From Tessaracoccus flavescens (lineage in GTDB: Bacteria > Actinomycetota > Actinomycetes > Propionibacteriales > Propionibacteriaceae), in the NCBI GenBank assembly GCA_020741375.1, contig DYZF01000069.1:1-9320 (forward strand): a DNA stretch of 9,320 bases. The letters are read 5' to 3'. Of the stretch, positions 6,125 to 9,320 are shown in pieces. The position numbers and the translations under genes are program-made. The notes below the pieces were generated by a model, which worked only from the letters and a program-made list of their open reading frames with translations, was not told the origin of the DNA and searched no databases. The stretch's first letter is position 1; each line of letters begins with the position of its first letter.

Positions 6125-6718
6125 TCAGCGGTTGAGCAAGGTGGCGAAGTCGACGAAGTCGTCCTGCTCCACCTGCTTGGTGCTCCCGACGATCGCGCGC
6201 GCAAGCTCGTCCGCGCCGGCGGCGACGCGTCGGCCCAGCGAGCCAGCGCCGGGACCGCCGAAGTCGGAGGTCGCGGCGAAGATTGCCGTGCGCACAGGCA
6301 GCGCGCCGAGGTAGCTGAAGAGAGGTCGCATGGCGAACTCGAGCATCAGCGAGTGACGCTCGGTGCCACCGGTGGCGGCCATGAGCACCGGCTTGCCCTT
6401 GATGGTGTCGGGCTCGAGGATGTCGAAGAAGCTCTTGAACAGGCCACTCATCGATGCCGAGAAGGTGGGGCTGACGACGACGAGCGCGTCGGCCTGGGCG
6501 ACGGCGTCGACGACGCCCGCGAGCTCACCGGTGGGGAAACCCGTCAGCATCGCGTCGACGATGGGGTGCGCCAGTTCGCGTAGTTCCGCGACGGTGACGT
6601 TGAGGTCTTGACCCTCCATCGCGAGCGATTCGCGCAGGCGGGCGACGACGTCGTCGGACAGAACTCGGGTGCTGGACGGCGAGCCGAGGCCGCCGGAAAT
6701 CACGACGATGCGTGCCAT
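6125..6718 (-). CDS. FMN reductase, CE1759-like partner of luciferase-like monooxygenase
   Basis: A 197-residue flavodoxin-fold NAD(P)H-dependent FMN reductase. It should reduce FMN and pass it to the monooxygenase encoded just upstream. The N-terminal strand and phosphate-binding loop read MARIVVISGGLGSPSSTR (residues 7-18 being the loop), and VVVSPTFSASMSGLFKSFFD (81-100) is the FMN_red counterpart of the SPxYxxSxxGxLK element that contacts flavin. ATGGTERHS (115-123) follows the next strand. Length is typical. This composition and the pairing with the LLM gene match the CE1759 reductase family. The ATG is well supported by AAGGAG 8 nt upstream. It is last in the minus-strand cluster and separated from the monooxygenase gene by 145 nt of structured DNA, which may set its expression apart. 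The cofactor preference (NADH or NADPH) cannot be read from sequence. Confidence 0.88.
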   Translation of the reverse strand: MARIVVISGGLGSPSSTRVLSDDVVARLRESLAMEGQDLNVTVAELRELAHPIVDAMLTGFPTGELAGVVDAVAQADALVVVSPTFSASMSGLFKSFFDILEPDTIKGKPVLMAATGGTERHSLMLEFAMRPLFSYLGALPVRTAIFAATSDFGGPGAGSLGRRVAAGADELARAIVGSTKQVEQDDFVDFATLLNR

Positions 6719-6726
6719 TGATTCTT

Positions 6727-6732
6727 CTCCTT
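6727..6732 (-). promoter_or_regulatory. Ribosome binding site of FMN reductase
   Basis: Minus-strand AAGGAG lies 8 nt before the ATG at 6718. It is a strong Shine-Dalgarno sequence and fixes the start. It lies outside the structured region at 6767-6850, so the stems there would not directly mask it. Confidence 0.7.
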
Positions 6733-6766
6733 GAAGAGTCGGGCTTGGAAGTGTGAGGGCGAGAGG

Positions 6767-6850
6767 GATTGAGCAATTAGATGGGTTCGATGCCCTCTTG
6801 AGAGGTTCCGACGGCGTGTCGCGCCGTCGAACCTATCCAATTGCTCATTC
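6767..6850 (-). repeat. Structured element with competing stems between monooxygenase and reductase genes
   Basis: Outer arms 6767-6790 and 6827-6850 match over 21 of 24 positions (left includes ATTGAGCAATTAG, right CAATTGCTCATTC). Inside lies a second strong stem, 6803-6816 with 6822-6834: 13 bp with one bulged C and a 5-nt loop, core GACGGCG/CGCCGTC. A small hairpin, CCTC-TTGA-GAGG, is at 6794-6805. The second stem uses 6827-6834, which the outer stem also needs, so the full forms exclude each other. On the minus-strand transcript the element lies after the monooxygenase stop and before the reductase ribosome site. No T-run follows, and I see no FMN riboswitch consensus. Attenuation, RNA processing, or an inserted palindromic repeat are all possible. 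Confidence 0.65.
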
Positions 6851-6863
6851 CTCCTAGGCCGCG

Positions 6864-8024
6864 TCAGCCCAGCTTGTTGTCGTCCTCGGCGCGAGTGCCG
6901 GTCCACTTGTCCACCTGCGGGGCGGTGGGCTCCTCATGCTGCTTCGGGCCACCGGCAGCCTCGACGAGCGAGGCGTGCGTGGGGGCGTCGGGAACGTGGG
7001 CGGGCTTCAGCGCGGCGAACTCCTTGCGGAGGACCGGAACAACTTCCTCGCCCAGCATGTCGAGCTGCTCCAGGACCGTCTTCAGCGGCAAGCCGGCGTG
7101 GTCCATGAGGAACAGCTGGCGCTGGTAGTCGCCGACGTAATCACGGAAGCCGAGCACGCGCTCGATGACCTGCTGCGGCGAACCGACGGTCAGCGGGGTT
7201 TCGCGGGTGAAATCCTCCAGCGACGGGCCGCCGCCGTAGACCGGGGCGTTGTCGAAGTAGGGGCGGAACTGCTTGACGGCGTCCTGCGAGTTCTTCGCCA
7301 TGAACACCTGGCCGCCGAGGCCGACGATCGCCTGATCGTACTTGCCGTGGCCGTAGTGCTCGTAGCGCTTGCGGTAGAGGTCGACCATGCGGCGCGTGTG
7401 CGACGACGGCCAGAAGATGTTGTTGTGGAAGAAGCCGTCACCGTAGTAGGCGGCCTGCTCGGCGATCTCGGGCGAGCGGATCGATCCGTGCCACACGAAC
7501 GGAGCGACGCCGTCGAGCGGGCGCGGCGTGGAGGTGAAGCCGTGCAGCGGAGTGCGGTGCTTGCCCTCGAAGTTGACCACTTCCTCGCGCCACAGCGCGT
7601 GCAGCAGAGCGTAGTTTTCGACGGCGAGGCTGATGCCGTCGCGGATGTCGCGGCCGAACCAGGGGTAGACGGGGCCGGTGTTGCCGCGGCCCATCATGAG
7701 GTCGAGGCGGCCCTCAGCCAGGTGCTGCGCGTAGGCGTAGTCCTCGGCGATGCGCACGGGATCGTTGGTGGTGATCAGCGTCGTGGCGGTGGAGAGCAGG
7801 ATGTTCTTGGTCTTCGCCGCGAGGTACGCCATGAGGATCGGCGGGTTCGCCGGTGCGATGAACGGCGGGTTGTGGTGCTCGCCGGTGGCGAAGACGTCGA
7901 GGCCAACCTCCTCAGCCTTCATCGCGATCTCGACGGTGGCCTTGATCCGCTCATTCTCCGACGGGGTGTGGCCGGTGGTGGGATCGGTGGTTACGTCGCC
8001 GATCGTGAAGATGCCGAACTGCAT
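6864..8024 (-). CDS. FMN-dependent luciferase-like monooxygenase, CE1758-like
   Basis: A 386-residue TIM-barrel flavin monooxygenase of the bacterial luciferase superfamily, expected to use reduced FMN and oxygen on an unknown organic substrate. Seen features: MQFGIFTIGDV as first strand, GEHHNPPF (48-55), ATTLITTNDPVRIAEDYA (80-97), GRLDLMMGRGNT (105-116), VWHGSIRSPEIAEQAAYYGDG (178-197, in part the flavin-side region) and TVGSPQQVIERV (279-290). The run of these blocks matches the CE1758 family, whose genes sit beside CE1759-type reductases as here. A charged, Pro/Ala-rich tail follows from about 341. I moved the start from an upstream ATG at 8054 to 8024 because GGAGG lies 5 nt before it and the protein then begins with the family's usual MQFGIF. 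The MFS gene ends 51 nt upstream on the same strand. A dyad at 8060-8079 covers the likely promoter. Confidence 0.92.
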   Translation of the reverse strand: MQFGIFTIGDVTTDPTTGHTPSENERIKATVEIAMKAEEVGLDVFATGEHHNPPFIAPANPPILMAYLAAKTKNILLSTATTLITTNDPVRIAEDYAYAQHLAEGRLDLMMGRGNTGPVYPWFGRDIRDGISLAVENYALLHALWREEVVNFEGKHRTPLHGFTSTPRPLDGVAPFVWHGSIRSPEIAEQAAYYGDGFFHNNIFWPSSHTRRMVDLYRKRYEHYGHGKYDQAIVGLGGQVFMAKNSQDAVKQFRPYFDNAPVYGGGPSLEDFTRETPLTVGSPQQVIERVLGFRDYVGDYQRQLFLMDHAGLPLKTVLEQLDMLGEEVVPVLRKEFAALKPAHVPDAPTHASLVEAAGGPKQHEEPTAPQVDKWTGTRAEDDNKLG

Positions 8025-8029
8025 GGTGT

Positions 8030-8034
8030 CCTCC
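8030..8034 (-). promoter_or_regulatory. Ribosome binding site that fixes the monooxygenase start
   Basis: Minus-strand GGAGG lies 5 nt before the ATG at 8024. It is inside the reading frame of the longer version starting at 8054, which lacks such a site, so the shorter start is preferred. Confidence 0.75.
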
Positions 8035-8049
8035 AAGGTTGTTGTCACC

Positions 8050-8055
8050 AGCATA
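8050..8055 (-). promoter_or_regulatory. Candidate -10 (TATGCT) for the monooxygenase gene
   Basis: Minus-strand TATGCT lies 25 nt before the ATG at 8024, leaving room for a short leader containing the GGAGG site. A 17-nt spacer would put the -35 position at TAGTTT, inside the dyad 8060-8079; this hexamer is a poor match to TTGACA. TATGTT at 8057-8062 is an alternative -10. Confidence 0.35.
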
Positions 8056-8059
8056 CAAC

Positions 8060-8079
8060 ATAGTTGAGAATTAAACTAT
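8060..8079. promoter_or_regulatory. Operator-like dyad between MFS and monooxygenase genes
   Basis: ATAGTT (8060-8065) and AACTAT (8074-8079) form a perfect 6-bp inverted repeat with 8 bp between; over 20 bp, 7 of 10 base pairs of the dyad match. It is AT-rich in a GC-rich setting, covers the MFS stop codon (TAG at 8076-8078 axis) and lies over the likely -35 of the monooxygenase gene. The form resembles sites bound by dimeric MarR- or HxlR-type regulators, but no regulator gene is in the window. Confidence 0.4.
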
Positions 8080-9320
8080 TCCGGTGCTGCTGTTGCTTCT
8101 TGTTGCACGGCTCCGGCCGGAGGTAGTCCCGGCGGGATGCCGCCGCGACGGCGTCGCAACAGCACCACCGGGACGATCGCCAGCAGCACCACGGTCGCGC
8201 CCGCGAGGTAGATCTCCGACGGCGGCAAGTGCCCGGCTTGGCCGTCCACGACGGCCGGTTCGCCGGTTGCGCGAATCAACAGCGAGCCGATCCCCGGCCC
8301 GATCAGCATCGGGATCAGCACCATGAAGATCAGTCGCACGCCTTGGAACGCGCCCCGGGCGCCGACGGGCAGGAGGTGCCGGTGCCAAGCCATCAGCACG
8401 ATCATCATGAGGAATCCCACCGACTTCACGACGGCGAACGCCGTCAGCGTCAGCACCGTCGTCGACTCGCCGAACCCGAGATGGCCGATGGCGGAGAGGA
8501 CGAATCCGTCGGCGAGGACGGTGAAGCCGTGGCCGCGATCGGTGAGCTTGCCCACAGGAATGGCGAACAGCAGCAGAACGGGCGCCACCATCGCGGTGAT
8601 GATGCCCACCGTCGGCTTGTCGATCCCGAGGGTGTGGTTGAGGTAGATCACTTCGTAGGGGGTCGTGATCTGGGAGCCGATCCCCCACAGCGCCATGGCG
8701 GCGAAGACGAGGTAGAGGTCTGGGGTGCCGCGGTCGCGCGGGGCGGGCTGGGCAGTCGGCCGGACGGGGTCGCGATGCGCCTCACGGACCAACGCGCCGC
8801 CGATCAGCCCCATCACCAGCACGACGCCCGCCAGCACGAGGAAGAACGTGGTGTAGCCGAACGTCTCGATCAACAGACCCGAGGCGCCCATGCCGATCAT
8901 CACCGCGACCACGGGCAACGCCTGCAGCACTCCGTCGACGGTGCCGCGGTTGCGCTCGGTGGTCACGTCGGTGACCCAGGCGTTGAACGCCGCGTCGTTC
9001 GCCGTCGACCCGAAGAACGTCATCACCGCGTCGAGGATCACCATCAGCGCGACCGCCGTCGTCACCGCCCGCACCTCCGCGGCCGCCGGAAATGCCGCGA
9101 CCGACGCCGCCCACAGCACATAGCCAGCGACGATGAAGGGCTTGCGGCGCCCGACTCTGTCTGACCACCACCCCATCGCCAGCGTCGTGACGGTGGCGAT
9201 GATGGCGGAGACGGCCACCATGACGGCGATCGGGCGCGAATCCGGCGTGATCTCGTCGTAGATGTACGCATTCAGCCAGGTGTTCTCGATGTTCCACGCG
9301 ATCTGCCCGGACAGTCCGAG
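8076..9320 (-). CDS. MFS transporter, N-terminus outside window
   Basis: The frame is open to the right edge, giving 414 visible residues and a TAG stop; the true start is beyond 9320, so the ATG at 9221 should not be taken as the start. It encodes a polytopic inner-membrane carrier of the major facilitator superfamily. The cytoplasmic loop motif A is clear: GWWSDRVGRRKPFI, after the second visible hydrophobic segment. The first visible residues, IAWNIENTWLNAYIYDEITP, and the block FNAWVTDVTTERNRG in the N-terminal half resemble SLC45-like/sugar-type bacterial MFS proteins. A charged central loop (REAHRDPVRPTAQPAPRDRG) separates two bundles, and the C-terminus is a basic then Pro/Ala-rich tail. 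The monooxygenase gene follows after 51 nt on the same strand, which suggests that substrate or product of that enzyme is carried, but sugar transport unrelated to it is equally possible. Confidence 0.88.
   Translation of the reverse strand, partial: LGLSGQIAWNIENTWLNAYIYDEITPDSRPIAVMVAVSAIIATVTTLAMGWWSDRVGRRKPFIVAGYVLWAASVAAFPAAAEVRAVTTAVALMVILDAVMTFFGSTANDAAFNAWVTDVTTERNRGTVDGVLQALPVVAVMIGMGASGLLIETFGYTTFFLVLAGVVLVMGLIGGALVREAHRDPVRPTAQPAPRDRGTPDLYLVFAAMALWGIGSQITTPYEVIYLNHTLGIDKPTVGIITAMVAPVLLLFAIPVGKLTDRGHGFTVLADGFVLSAIGHLGFGESTTVLTLTAFAVVKSVGFLMMIVLMAWHRHLLPVGARGAFQGVRLIFMVLIPMLIGPGIGSLLIRATGEPAVVDGQAGHLPPSEIYLAGATVVLLAIVPVVLLRRRRGGIPPGLPPAGAVQQEATAAPE

Noticed and set aside
6003..6850. 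CRISPR array from the repeated TTGAGCARTT motifs
   Set aside because: The motifs belong to separate palindromes with coding sequence between; there is no regular repeat-spacer spacing and no cas gene.
6719..6863. An FMN riboswitch in the gap before the FMN reductase gene
   Set aside because: The stems present do not show the conserved FMN aptamer segments, and the product is not a riboflavin synthesis or transport gene.
6936..8063. A 375-codon plus-strand open frame opposite the monooxygenase
   Set aside because: The minus-strand protein has clear family blocks and a ribosome site; the plus-strand translation is low-complexity Val/Arg/Asp and is a shadow.

Overview
The window comes from the chromosome of a GC-rich actinobacterium. 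The evidence is a predicted MshB of the mycothiol pathway, which is confined to Actinobacteria, and a luciferase-like monooxygenase/FMN reductase pair of the CE1758/CE1759 type known from corynebacteria and relatives. GTG starts and leaderless-looking starts fit as well. I cannot place it to genus; a propionibacterial or corynebacterial relative is a guess. There are no phage, plasmid, IS, CRISPR, tRNA or rRNA features. It looks like ordinary core and near-core chromosome with some unusual intergenic structure.

Layout. (1) 2-376 (+): C-terminal end of a diacylglycerol kinase-family lipid kinase. It converges on (2) 470-2833 (-): a cytoplasmic isoamylase-type glycogen/maltodextrin debranching enzyme. 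A large inverted repeat (391-468) fills the gap between them. (3) 3018-3647 (-): a short cation-diffusion-facilitator-like membrane protein without the usual cytoplasmic domain, 24 bp after (4) 3672-4289 (-): a secreted lipoprotein of unknown function. (5) 4411-5037 (+): a HAD-family hydrolase with an altered motif I, divergent from the lipoprotein. (6) 5084-5980 (+): MshB-like deacetylase. It converges on (7) 6125-6718 (-), across a 95-nt palindrome at 6003-6097. (7), (8) and (9) are one minus-strand cluster, transcribed from the right edge leftwards: MFS transporter (8076-9320, start outside the window), luciferase-like flavin monooxygenase (6864-8024), then FMN reductase (6125-6718).

How the genes work together. 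The clearest unit is the MFS / monooxygenase / FMN reductase cluster. The reductase would supply reduced FMN to the monooxygenase, and the transporter may move its substrate or product; the substrate is unknown. The 145-nt gap between monooxygenase and reductase can fold into mutually exclusive stems, and a dyad lies over the probable promoter of the monooxygenase. Debranching enzyme, CDF/lipoprotein, HAD and MshB look like independent housekeeping or stress genes.

Noteworthy points are the three long intergenic inverted repeats (391-468, 6003-6097, 6767-6850), two of which share a TTGAGCARTT arm start. Three genes have a TANNNT hexamer 6-7 nt before the start codon, which suggests leaderless transcripts. 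The HAD and CDF proteins have altered active-site motifs. I see no convincing wholly new multi-gene system; the structured flavin cluster is the best candidate for something undescribed.
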